Translations under genes and position numbers: made by a program
The notes under the pieces: generated by a model
The model's database searches: none
What the model was told of the DNA's origin: nothing
What the model saw: only the letters and a program-made list of their open reading frames with translations
In this document: positions 1-8,516 of the stretch, piece by piece
Numbering within the stretch: position 1 is the stretch's first letter
Layout of the letters: every line of letters begins with the position of its first letter
NCBI RefSeq assembly: GCF_020410765.1
Contig: NZ_CP084541.1
Span: forward strand, 1,483,001-1,547,000
Origin: Streptomyces marincola
GTDB lineage: Bacteria > Actinomycetota > Actinomycetes > Streptomycetales > Streptomycetaceae
Reading direction: 5' to 3'
Length of the DNA: 64,000 nt

Positions 1-3000
1 ACGGTGGTGTGGCTGCTGTCCGGGAGGACCGAGGAAGCCTTGCGCGCCCAAGCGCGGCAGTTGGCCGATCACCTCGATGCCCACCCCGACCTCAACGACC
101 GGGCCATCGCCCACACCCTCGCCACCACCCGCACCCACTTCACCCACCGCGCAGCCATCCACGCCACCACCCCCGACCTGCTCCGCACCGCACTCCACCA
201 CCTCACCCAAGGCACCCCCCACCCCAACCTCACCACCGGCACCACCCACCCCCACCCCAAAACCGCCTACACCCTCACCGGCCAAGGCTCCCAACACCCC
301 CAAATGGGCCAACAGCTCTACCACACCCACCCCACCTACGCCCACACCATCGACCAACTCACCGACCACCTCCAACCCCACCTCCCCCACCCACTCCGCG
401 ACATCCTCCACGCCCCACCCCACACCCCCCACGCCCAACTCCTCAACCACACCCACATCACCCAACCCGCCCTCTTCGCCACCCACCTCGCCCTCCACCG
501 ACTACTCGAACACCACGACATACGACCCGACTACCTCATCGGCCACTCCCTCGGCGAACTCACCGCAGCCCACATCGCCGGCGTCCTCACCCTCACCGAC
601 GCACTCCACCTCGTCGCACACCGAGGACGCCTCATGCAAGCCGCCCCCACCGGCGGCGCCATGGCCGCCGTCCAAGCCACCGAAGAGCAAGTACGCGCCA
701 CCCTGGCCGACCACGACCCCGCCACCATCGCCATCGCCGCCATCAACGGCCCCGAAAGCGTCGTCGTCTCAGGCGACAGCGACGTCGTCGAAGCCCTCGT
801 CGCCCGCTGGCGGGAGCAGGGCCTGCGCGCCACGCCGCTCACCGTCAGCCACGCCTTCCACTCCCCCCACATGGACCACGTCCTCGACGAATTCCGCACC
901 ATCGCCGCCGAGGTCACCTACCACCCGCCGACGATCCCGGTGGTCTCCAACGTCACCGGCACCCTCGCCACCGAAGAACAACTCACCTCACCCGACTACT
1001 GGACCCAGCACATCCGCCAACCCGTCCGCTTCCACCACGGCATCCAATACCTGAAGAACCAAGGCATCACCCACCTCATCGAAATAGGCCCCACCACCCT
1101 CGCCACCCACACCACCCCCCACATCCCCACCACCCCCACCCTCCGCACCAACCAACCCGAAAACCACACCCTCCACACCACCCTCGCCACCACCCACACC
1201 CACGGCACCCCCACCAACCACCACACCACCCCCCACCCCCACACCCCCCTCCCCACCTACCCCTTCCAACGCCAACGCTACTGGCTCGAACCGCGTCCGC
1301 AGACGGACGCGACGAGCATGGGGCTGAGCGGCACCGAGCACCCGTTCCTGGCCGCCGCCATGAACACCGCGGGGCAGGACGCGTTCGTCTTCACCGGGCG
1401 GGTGTCGTTGCGCAGCCACCCCTGGCTCGCCGACCACACCCTCCACCACACCCCCGTCCTCCCCACCGCCGCACTCATCGACCTCACCCTCCACGCAGGC
1501 GACCAACTCGGCACCCACACCCTCGAACACCTCACCACCCACACCCCCATCACCCTCCCCACCGACAACACCCCACTCCACCTCCAACTCACCATCCACC
1601 CACCCAACCCCACAGGACACCGACCCTTCACCCTCCACACCCGCCCCGACACCACCCACCTCACCCACCACCAATGGACCACCCACGCACAAGGACTCCT
1701 GAGCGGCCTGGCCGGCCGTCCGGTCCAGGAGTCGGCGCCGTGGTCGTCCGACGGCGCGGAGAGCATCGACGTGAACGAGGCGTACGAGCGGTTCACGGCG
1801 TCCGGGCTGTCGTACGGTCCGCGGCTGCGCACGTTGAAGGCGACCTGGCGGCGGGGCAAGGACCTGTTCGCGGAGGTGGAGCTGCCGGAGGAGATGCGCG
1901 GCGAGGCGGCGGAGTTCGGGCTGCATCCGGCGTTGCTCGACGGCGCGCTGCACGCGGCCGCGCTGGCCGGCGGGCCGGCCGGGGCGGCGCTCGACGGGCG
2001 GGCTCCGGTGGCGGCGGAGTGGCGCGGGTTCCGGCTGTTCGCGACGGGCGCCACGTCCGTTCGGGTGCGGCTGACCGTGACCGACTCCGGCTCGTTGGCG
2101 GCCCGGCTGGCGGATCAGTCGGGGGAGGCGGTCGCCGAGATCGTGGACATCGGGTTCCGGCCGGTCGGTCAGGAGCAGATCGCGGCGGCGGTGTCCCGGA
2201 CGGACGAGGCGCTGTTCCACGTGCGGTGGGAGCCGGTCGCGCCGCTCGGCGCCGGTGAGGAGCTGCGCTGGGGCGTGCTCGGCGCGACCGGGGAGGCCGC
2301 CTCAAAGTTCTCCGGGACGCGGTTCCCCGATGTCGCCGCCGTGGCGGCGGCCGTGGCCGCGGGCGCGGGGCCTGACGCTGTGCTCTCGACGGTCGCGTTC
2401 TCGCTCGACGCGGGCGCGGAGGCGGACTCCGGGGGCGTGGTGCCAGCGGTGCACGACGCCACGCGTGCGGCGTTGGCGCTGGTGCGGGAGTGGCTGGCGG
2501 AGGACCGGCTGGCCGGCGTGCCGCTGGTGGTGGCGACGCGGCGCGGGGTCGACGCGTCGGCCCCCGGCGCCGAGGCGGGCGCGGCGGGCGTGACGGATGT
2601 CGCGGCCGCGGCCGTGTGGGGCCTGCTGCGCTCGGCCCAGTCCGAGTCGCCGGGCCGGCTGGTGCTCGTCGATCTGGAGAGCGAGGCGGATCTGCACCCG
2701 GAGGTGCTGTCGGCGGTGCTGGCCACGGCGGAGCCGCAGAGCGCGGTGCGCGGTGGCGGGGTGTCCGTGCCGCGCGTGCGGCGTGCCGCGGCGCGCGGTG
2801 CGGCGGGGCCGGGCGGGGGGCGGTGGCGCCCGGACGGGACGGTGCTGATCACGGGTGGTACCGGCAGTCTCGGCGGGCTGTTCGCCCGGCACCTGGTGGA
2901 GCGGCACGGGGTGCGGCACCTGCTGCTGCTGAGCCGGCGAGGCGAGGACGCGCCGGGGGCGCGGGAGTTGGTCGCGGAATTGCGCGGTCTTGGCGCGGGG

Positions 3001-5163
3001 GTGACGGTCGCCGCGGTGGACGCCGCGGACCGGGAGGCGCTGGCGGCCGTGCTGGCGGACGTTCCCGCGGACCGTCCGCTGCGCGGGGTGCTGCACGCGG
3101 CGGGCCTCATCGACGACGGGCTGGTCGCGGCCCTCACTCCCGAGCGGCTCGCGGCGGTGCTGCGGCCGAAGGTGGACGCGGCGTGGCACCTGCACGAGCT
3201 GACCAGGGACGGCGAGGTGAGCGCGTTCGTCCTGTTCTCGTCCATCGCGGGGGTGATCGGCGGCGCGGGGCAGGCCAACTACGCGGCGGCGAACGCGTTC
3301 CTCGACGGCCTGGCCGCGTACCGGGCGCGGCTCGGGCTGCCGGCGACGTCGGCGGCCTGGGGGCTGTGGGAACAATCCTCCGGGATCACGGGCGAGTTGT
3401 CGGACGCGGATCTGGCGCGGATCGCCAGGGCCGGGTTCCGGCCCGTGCAGGCGGGCAGCGGCCCGGCGCTGCTCGACCGGGCGCTGGAGTCGCCGTTCGC
3501 GGCTCCGGTGCTGACGCCGCTCGACGTGGCGGCGCTGCGGGAGCGGCCGGCGCAGGCGCCCGTGGTGCTGCGGGGGCTGGCGGGCGGCGCGGTGCGCCGG
3601 GTCGCGCGGAACACGCCGGGGGTGTCGGCGGCCGGGCTCGCGCAGCGGCTCGACGCGCTGGACGAGGGGGAACGGCTCGACGCGGTGCTCGGTGTGGTGC
3701 GGGAGGCGATGGGTGCGGTGCTGGGGCACGCGGACCCGTCGGGGCTCGGTGCCGAGGAGCCGTTCGCTCAGCTGGGGTTCGATTCGCTGACGTCGGTCGA
3801 GTTGCGCAACCGGCTGGGTTCCGACGTCGGGTTGACGCTGCCCGCGACGGTGATCTTCGACCATCCGACGCCGGCGGCGCTGGCCGCGTTCGTGCTCGAC
3901 GCGGTGCGGGCCGGCGGCGGGGGCGGGGAACGGGCCCACGGGGGCGTGGACTTCGCGGCCGAGGTGCGGCTTGCGGAGGATGTGCGGCCGGCGGCCGAGG
4001 TGGTGCGCCGGGTGGACGACGCGCGGGAGGTGCTGCTGACGGGGGCGACGGGCTTCCTCGGGGCGTTCCTGGTGCGGGATCTGCTGCGCGCGTTCCGGGG
4101 CACGGTGCACTGCCTGGTGCGGGCCGGGGACGAGGCGGAGGGGCTTGCGCGGCTGCGGGCGAACCTGGAGTCCTACCGGGTGTGGGGCGAGGTGGACGCG
4201 AGCCGGTTGCGGGTCGTGGTCGGGGACCTGGGCGCGCCGCGGCTGGGGTTGTCGGAGGAGGCGTTCGACGCCCTGGCGCGCACGGTCGACGTCGTCTACC
4301 ACGCGGGCGCTTCGGTGCACTGGCTGCGTCCTTACGCGGCGCTGCGCGGGCCGAACGTGGGCGGCACCGAGGAGGTGCTGCGGCTTGCGGCCAGGCACCG
4401 CACGGTGCCGGTGCACTACGTGTCGACGGTCGGGGTGTTCGCGGGTGGTGAGCGGCAGGGCAGGCCGCTGCGCGCGGATGATCCGACGGGTCCCGCCGAG
4501 GAGTTGCCGAGCGGGTACCTGGCGACGAAGTGGGTGGCCGAGCAGGTCATCGGGCTGGCCAGGGACCGGGGGTTGCCGGTGTCGGTGTACCGGGTGGACG
4601 TGGTGTCGGGGGATGTGCGCAACGGGGCGTGCCAGACGCGGGACTTCGTGTGGCTGAGTCTGAAGGGGATGCTTCAGGCGGGGGCGGCGCCTGTGGGTCT
4701 CGCGGGTGATGTGCCGTTGACGCCGGTCGACTATGTGAGCGCGGCGGTGGTCGCGCTGTCGCGGCGTGCGGGGGCCGAGGGCGGCACGTTCCACTTGCAC
4801 AACCGGAGCCGCATGGGGTTCGGGGAGTTCGTGGCGCGGTTGCGGGCGGCGGGGTACGTGCTGGAGGAGCTGGGGTGGGACGCGTGGCGGGAGCGGGTGC
4901 GTTCGGCGCCGGACAACGAGTTGCTGCCGCTGCTTGAGGCGTTCGAGATGATGGCGTCGAACGGCGCGGCGTTCTATCCGCGGCTGGACACGGGCGGGAC
5001 GGAGGACGCGCTCGCGGGCACGGGCGTGGACTGCCCCGAGCTGACGGGTGAACTGTTCGAGCGCTACGTGCGGTTCTTCGTCGAAGCCGGGTTCTTCCCG
5101 CCGGTGCCAGGGGATGCCGGTGCCGGGGGTGGTGCCGGTCCCGCGCGGGTGCCCGCCGCGTGA
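1..5163 (+). CDS. Type I polyketide synthase, last module with terminal thioester reductase (5' partial)
   Basis: Terminal module of a modular PKS. The frame is open from base 1 and no ketosynthase is visible, so the KS lies upstream of the window. Residues are counted from base 4. Acyltransferase about 85-385 has GHSLGE (Ser182) and HAFH at 283-286, the malonyl-CoA signature. Dehydratase about 440-720 has His478 and Asp646. Ketoreductase about 945-1130 has TGGTGSLG, FSS and NYAAAN, and an IDD in place of LDD that suggests B-type reduction. The carrier protein has Ser1261 in GFDSL. Thioester reductase about 1335-1700 has TGATGFLG and YLATK. There is no thioesterase or enoylreductase. The reductase should release the chain as an aldehyde (or alcohol) using NADPH, which fits the aminotransferase gene nearby. 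Oddities: the DH motif HxxxGxxxxP has His482 for Gly, and AT and DH contain C-rich recoded blocks. Confidence 0.95.
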   Translation, partial: TVVWLLSGRTEEALRAQARQLADHLDAHPDLNDRAIAHTLATTRTHFTHRAAIHATTPDLLRTALHHLTQGTPHPNLTTGTTHPHPKTAYTLTGQGSQHPQMGQQLYHTHPTYAHTIDQLTDHLQPHLPHPLRDILHAPPHTPHAQLLNHTHITQPALFATHLALHRLLEHHDIRPDYLIGHSLGELTAAHIAGVLTLTDALHLVAHRGRLMQAAPTGGAMAAVQATEEQVRATLADHDPATIAIAAINGPESVVVSGDSDVVEALVARWREQGLRATPLTVSHAFHSPHMDHVLDEFRTIAAEVTYHPPTIPVVSNVTGTLATEEQLTSPDYWTQHIRQPVRFHHGIQYLKNQGITHLIEIGPTTLATHTTPHIPTTPTLRTNQPENHTLHTTLATTHTHGTPTNHHTTPHPHTPLPTYPFQRQRYWLEPRPQTDATSMGLSGTEHPFLAAAMNTAGQDAFVFTGRVSLRSHPWLADHTLHHTPVLPTAALIDLTLHAGDQLGTHTLEHLTTHTPITLPTDNTPLHLQLTIHPPNPTGHRPFTLHTRPDTTHLTHHQWTTHAQGLLSGLAGRPVQESAPWSSDGAESIDVNEAYERFTASGLSYGPRLRTLKATWRRGKDLFAEVELPEEMRGEAAEFGLHPALLDGALHAAALAGGPAGAALDGRAPVAAEWRGFRLFATGATSVRVRLTVTDSGSLAARLADQSGEAVAEIVDIGFRPVGQEQIAAAVSRTDEALFHVRWEPVAPLGAGEELRWGVLGATGEAASKFSGTRFPDVAAVAAAVAAGAGPDAVLSTVAFSLDAGAEADSGGVVPAVHDATRAALALVREWLAEDRLAGVPLVVATRRGVDASAPGAEAGAAGVTDVAAAAVWGLLRSAQSESPGRLVLVDLESEADLHPEVLSAVLATAEPQSAVRGGGVSVPRVRRAAARGAAGPGGGRWRPDGTVLITGGTGSLGGLFARHLVERHGVRHLLLLSRRGEDAPGARELVAELRGLGAGVTVAAVDAADREALAAVLADVPADRPLRGVLHAAGLIDDGLVAALTPERLAAVLRPKVDAAWHLHELTRDGEVSAFVLFSSIAGVIGGAGQANYAAANAFLDGLAAYRARLGLPATSAAWGLWEQSSGITGELSDADLARIARAGFRPVQAGSGPALLDRALESPFAAPVLTPLDVAALRERPAQAPVVLRGLAGGAVRRVARNTPGVSAAGLAQRLDALDEGERLDAVLGVVREAMGAVLGHADPSGLGAEEPFAQLGFDSLTSVELRNRLGSDVGLTLPATVIFDHPTPAALAAFVLDAVRAGGGGGERAHGGVDFAAEVRLAEDVRPAAEVVRRVDDAREVLLTGATGFLGAFLVRDLLRAFRGTVHCLVRAGDEAEGLARLRANLESYRVWGEVDASRLRVVVGDLGAPRLGLSEEAFDALARTVDVVYHAGASVHWLRPYAALRGPNVGGTEEVLRLAARHRTVPVHYVSTVGVFAGGERQGRPLRADDPTGPAEELPSGYLATKWVAEQVIGLARDRGLPVSVYRVDVVSGDVRNGACQTRDFVWLSLKGMLQAGAAPVGLAGDVPLTPVDYVSAAVVALSRRAGAEGGTFHLHNRSRMGFGEFVARLRAAGYVLEELGWDAWRERVRSAPDNELLPLLEAFEMMASNGAAFYPRLDTGGTEDALAGTGVDCPELTGELFERYVRFFVEAGFFPPVPGDAGAGGGAGPARVPAA
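76..1700 (+). repeat. Strand-skewed, C-rich recoded blocks in the PKS gene (GRINS-like)
   Basis: Within the AT and DH coding region, long stretches (about 76-808, 960-1290 and 1430-1700) use almost only C-ending, C-rich codons. The coding strand is rich in C, poor in G and low in T, and the protein is full of His, Thr and Pro. Between them (about 1291-1428 and after 1700) codon use returns to the normal G-and-C mix. The edges are abrupt and do not follow domain boundaries. This matches published genetic repeats of intense nucleotide skews (GRINS) in assembly-line PKS genes. Only one module is visible, so whether the block is repeated in sister modules cannot be seen here. Confidence 0.6.
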
Positions 5164-5191
5164 CGGGGTGGGGGAGCGGCCGGGTGGCGGG

Positions 5192-5869
5192 TCAGTCGTG
5201 GCCGAGGCGGAAGCCGACGCCGCGGACGGTCTCGATCCAGCTGTTGACGCCGAGCTTGCCGCGGAGCTTGCTCACGTGGGTGTCGATGGTGCGGGTCGCC
5301 TGCCGCCCGGCCGGGTGGTTCAGGGGGTCGCCCCAGATCTCGGCCATGAGGCGCTGGCGTGAGACGACTTCGCCGCGGTGCAGGGCGAGGCGGTAGAGGA
5401 GGTCGAATTCCTTGCGGGTCAGGGCGATGGGCCGGCCGTGCAGGCGGACTTCACGGCTGATGACGTCGATGCGTAACGGGCCGTACGACACGGTGGGGAA
5501 CTCGTCCTTCGGGCAGGGCCTGGAGCGGCGCATGACGGCGTCGATCCTGGCCATGAGTTCGGGAAGGCGGTACGGCTTGTCCATGCAGTCGTCGGCGCCG
5601 GCGCGCAGCGCGAGGACGCGGGTGTGTTCGGCGTCGGGGGCGGCGAAGGCGATGACGGGGACGTCGTCGCTCGACCTGATGCCGCGGCAGACTTCGAGGC
5701 CGCCGATGTCGGGCAGTTGGAGGTCGAGCAGCACCAGGTCCGTGCCGCGGTACGCGGCGAGGGCGCGTGCGCCGGTGTCGACGTGGACGGTGTCGTAGCC
5801 GTGGGCCCGGAGTCTGCGGATCAGAGGGGCAACGGACTCCGCGCCGCCCCCTACCACAAGTACGCGCAT
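5192..5869 (-). CDS. Atypical OmpR-family response regulator
   Basis: 225 residues: receiver domain about 1-115, winged-helix DNA-binding domain about 130-222 (TRKEFDLLYRLALHRGEVVSR, then a recognition-helix region ending VRGVGFRLG). The phosphorylatable Asp49 (LLDLQLPD) and Lys98 are present. The acidic pair expected near residues 7-8 is replaced by GG, and the switch Thr/Ser is Ala (FAAPD). It therefore belongs to the orphan atypical regulators (JadR1-like) that often sense pathway ligands rather than phosphorylation; that part is inference. No histidine kinase gene is adjacent. It lies tail-to-tail with the PKS (28 bp between stops) and downstream of the SARP gene on the same strand, so it is probably a pathway-specific regulator. 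ATG start with GGGGG about 6 bp upstream. Confidence 0.88.
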   Translation of the reverse strand: MRVLVVGGGAESVAPLIRRLRAHGYDTVHVDTGARALAAYRGTDLVLLDLQLPDIGGLEVCRGIRSSDDVPVIAFAAPDAEHTRVLALRAGADDCMDKPYRLPELMARIDAVMRRSRPCPKDEFPTVSYGPLRIDVISREVRLHGRPIALTRKEFDLLYRLALHRGEVVSRQRLMAEIWGDPLNHPAGRQATRTIDTHVSKLRGKLGVNSWIETVRGVGFRLGHD

Positions 5870-5884
5870 CTGTACCCCCAGTCC

Positions 5885-5899
5885 AGCGCGAGCACCCTA
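5885..5899 (-). promoter_or_regulatory. Possible -10 element for the response regulator gene
   Basis: On the minus strand TAGGGT (5899-5894) sits about 25 bp before the ATG and fits a TANNNT -10 hexamer, so this gene may have its own promoter in the 180-bp gap after the SARP gene. No convincing -35 is visible. Confidence 0.25.
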
Positions 5900-6049
5900 T
5901 CAAATGTCACGGAACGGGTCGCGCGGTCGGTTGTTCGCCGGGGCTCGGGGCGGCGCGGGAACGCGGCCGGGCGCGCACGGCGAACGGCGGGGGCGGGGTA
6001 CGCGGGGGTGGGGGGCGGCGGGAGCCGGGTGGCGGTGGGGGTGCGGGGG

Positions 6050-8344
6050 TCACGCGGAACAGGCTTCGGGTTCCTCTTCGCGCTCGGCGGTGAGCGCACG
6101 CAGGACGAGGGCGTCGCGGTCGGCGGCGCGGCGGGCGCCGACCGGCCCGGTCAGGAGGAACGTCTCCAGCAGCCGGTCGGCGGCCGTGCCCCACAGCGGG
6201 TCGAGGGTGATGGTGGTGTGGCTCCTGCCGCCGGCCCACTCGGGCCGCCGCCGCAGGAGGTGCGGCCCGGCTCCCGCGACCACGAGCAGGGGGATGCCGG
6301 ACGAGGATTCGGTGAGGTTCTCGACGAGGTCGAGCAGGGCGTCGTCGGCGGTGTGCAGGCCGGTGACGGTGAGGACGAGGGGCCGTTCGAGCGCGGCCAG
6401 GTGGAGGAAGCGCCGCCAGGCGTCGGCGGTCTGGTCCGCGGGCACGTCCCACGCGGGCACGAGCAGGGGGCCCAGGCGGGAGGTCAGCCAGGCGGCCTCG
6501 GCCGGGGAGGTGGCGAGGGCGTCGAGCGCGGCGGTGAGCTTGTCGCGCGCGGTGTGCGGCGCGTCGCCCGGCTGGATCGCGCAGTAGTGCGCGAGCACGG
6601 TGGCCTGGGTGCGGGAGACGTCCTCGACGGGCAGGAGGCGCACGTCGCGGCGCCGGTCCCCCGGGGCGTTCGCCTGTTCCCTGGTGACGAGGTGCTGGAA
6701 CTCCTGGAGGAACCTGGTGGTGCCGATCTGCGAGTCGCCGAGCACGGTGACCAGGTGGGCGGTGCGCTGGTGCGTGGTGCGTTCCAGAAGCGAGCCGAGC
6801 AGTTGGAGTTCGTGGTTGACCAGGCGCGGCGGCTGCTGGCCGCCCGGGGCGGCGGCCCTGGGCACGGGCTGGAGGCCGCTGACCCGCCAGTCGGCGACCG
6901 CTCCTTCCGTGCGCTGGTAGGACACCGAGCCCGTGGTGGCCCGGTGGGTGCGGTCGCAGACGTGGATGGCGCCGGCGGGCACGTCGGACAGCAGGCGGCG
7001 GCCCTTGTCGAGGAGGGCGCCGTTGACGGACGGGGTCGCGGCGCGGTCGCCGGGCGCGCGGCGCAGCAGGGCCTTGCCGGTGACGACGGCCGCGTGGAGC
7101 GTCGGCGCGTGCCGGGCGGCGGCGCGGCCGTCGGCCAGGCCGGCCGGCGGGGTGAGGGCCTCGCGGATGGCGAGGGCCGCGCGCACCGCCGCGGTGGCGG
7201 CGCCCGCGCCGTCCCGGTCGACGCCGAACAGGCCGAGGCAGTGGGACCCGATGGAGGCGGCGACGGTTCCGCCGAACCGTTCGATCTGCTCCCTGAACAC
7301 GGCGGACATGGCCTCGATGAGTTCGTCGAGGTCCTCGGCGGAGAAGACGTCGGAGCCAGGTCCCAGCTGGGTGCGCAGGAGGACCGCGCTGACGTCGCGG
7401 CGTTCGGCCTCGGCCGCGGTGCGGGCCGGTATTCGGTGCTCCTCGGCGGGCGCTCCCGCCGGCCGCTCGGCCGGTTCCGCGCGGTGCGGGCCCGCGCCCG
7501 CGGTGGCCGGCGGGCGGCGCGCGGACTCGGGCAGGAGCCGCGCGGCGTCGCGCGGGGCGGCGGGCGCGGTCACGCCCGACAGGTGGAGCGTGGCGTCGTG
7601 GTTGAGGATGGAGCGCTGGAGCAGTTGCAGGTCCCGGCCCGGTTCGAGGCCGAGTTCGACCAGGGCGCCGCGGGCGCGGGCGTAGACGCCGAGGGCGTCG
7701 GCCTGCCGTCCGCAGCGGTAGAGCGCCAGCATCAACTGGCCGCAGAACCGTTCCCGCAGGGGTTCGGTCTCGACCATCGTCTCCAACTGCCCGAGGATCG
7801 CGGAGTGCCGGCCGCAGGCCAGTTCCGCCTCGAAGTAGTCCTCCAGGACGTCGAGTCGCGTGCTCTCCATGGCCGCGAGCTCGGGCCACAGCACGCCGGT
7901 CTCCACCAGGTCCGCGAGGACCGCTCCGCGCCACAGCGCGAGTGCGGAGCGTAGCGAGTCGGCGGCATGCCGATGGGATCCGGCGGCGAGCGCGGCCCGG
8001 CCCGCCATGACCTTCTGGCGGAAGAGGTGCAGGTCGACGCGGTCCGGGGTGACCTTGAGCATGTAGCCGGGGGCGCGGGTCAGCAGGGACACCGGCTCCT
8101 CGGCCGCGTCGGGAGTGGCGGCGAGCACCACACGCAGGCCGCACACGGCGTTCTGGAGTATTTTGCGGGCGGTGACGGGGCGTTCCTCGTCGCTCCACAG
8201 CGCCTGCATCAGCTGGCTGGTGGACACCACTTGATTCATGCGCATCAACAAGGAGCCGAGTGTCGCTCGCTGTTTCGTGCCACCGAGCGCGACCGGCTCA
8301 CCGTCGGAAACGACCTCTAAAGGCCCCAGGACGCGAAAATGCAT
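6050..8344 (-). CDS. Large SARP-family pathway regulator with degenerate cyclase/AAA-like C-terminus
   Basis: 764 residues. About 1-100 is an OmpR-like winged helix (MHFRVLGPLEVV start) and about 100-245 a bacterial transcriptional activation domain, together a SARP. About 318-405 resembles a class III nucleotidyl cyclase domain. About 530 onward resembles the AAA domain of LAL regulators, but the Walker A site reads GDSQIGTTR (Lys missing) and the Walker B region reads VTGLHTADD (acidic pair missing), so ATP hydrolysis is unlikely. The architecture is PimR-like. A longer open frame exists upstream, but the ATG at 8344 is preceded by GGAGGT at good spacing. Probably the activator of the PKS cluster; its promoter carries an ARE-like operator. 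Confidence 0.9.
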   Translation of the reverse strand: MHFRVLGPLEVVSDGEPVALGGTKQRATLGSLLMRMNQVVSTSQLMQALWSDEERPVTARKILQNAVCGLRVVLAATPDAAEEPVSLLTRAPGYMLKVTPDRVDLHLFRQKVMAGRAALAAGSHRHAADSLRSALALWRGAVLADLVETGVLWPELAAMESTRLDVLEDYFEAELACGRHSAILGQLETMVETEPLRERFCGQLMLALYRCGRQADALGVYARARGALVELGLEPGRDLQLLQRSILNHDATLHLSGVTAPAAPRDAARLLPESARRPPATAGAGPHRAEPAERPAGAPAEEHRIPARTAAEAERRDVSAVLLRTQLGPGSDVFSAEDLDELIEAMSAVFREQIERFGGTVAASIGSHCLGLFGVDRDGAGAATAAVRAALAIREALTPPAGLADGRAAARHAPTLHAAVVTGKALLRRAPGDRAATPSVNGALLDKGRRLLSDVPAGAIHVCDRTHRATTGSVSYQRTEGAVADWRVSGLQPVPRAAAPGGQQPPRLVNHELQLLGSLLERTTHQRTAHLVTVLGDSQIGTTRFLQEFQHLVTREQANAPGDRRRDVRLLPVEDVSRTQATVLAHYCAIQPGDAPHTARDKLTAALDALATSPAEAAWLTSRLGPLLVPAWDVPADQTADAWRRFLHLAALERPLVLTVTGLHTADDALLDLVENLTESSSGIPLLVVAGAGPHLLRRRPEWAGGRSHTTITLDPLWGTAADRLLETFLLTGPVGARRAADRDALVLRALTAEREEEPEACSA

Positions 8345-8432
8345 AGCTACCTCCGGTGCTAGGCGTGACGGTCGTCTCCTGCTTCGTGAGCGCCGCCTGA
8401 ATATGCACAGCGCACAGGCCTTCCCCCACTCA

Positions 8433-8462
8433 AAATTACAAACCGTCAAGATGGTTTGTCAA
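8433..8462 (-). promoter_or_regulatory. Promoter of the SARP gene
   Basis: On the minus strand TTGACA (8462-8457), an 18-bp spacer and TAATTT (8438-8433) form a near-consensus housekeeping promoter, unusual in such GC-rich DNA. Transcription would begin near 8426, giving an 80-nt leader before the ATG at 8344. The ARE-like operator overlaps it completely. Confidence 0.55.
8438..8459. promoter_or_regulatory. ARE-like operator for a gamma-butyrolactone receptor
   Basis: A 22-bp inverted repeat with arms ACAAACC and GGTTTGT separated by 8 bp. Form and length match autoregulatory elements bound by ArpA/TylP-type receptors, which resemble ACAAACCG..CGGTTTGT. It lies about 95 bp upstream of the SARP start codon and falls inside the -35/-10 spacer of the best promoter there, the position expected for a repressor. 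No receptor gene is in the window. Confidence 0.6.
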
Positions 8463-8516
8463 CGAGGCCCCATGGTCATGGCCTGATACCGCACCGGTCG
8501 CCCTCCGGCCCGGGTG

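Noticed and set aside
76..1300. C-rich CACC-type repeats as a CRISPR array or simple tandem repeat
   Set aside because: No regular repeat/spacer unit, and the frame and AT catalytic motifs run through it.
2302..4800. Very long minus-strand open frame antisense to the PKS
   Set aside because: Arg/Pro/His-rich shadow of a GC-rich coding strand; no domain, and the plus strand is clearly coding.
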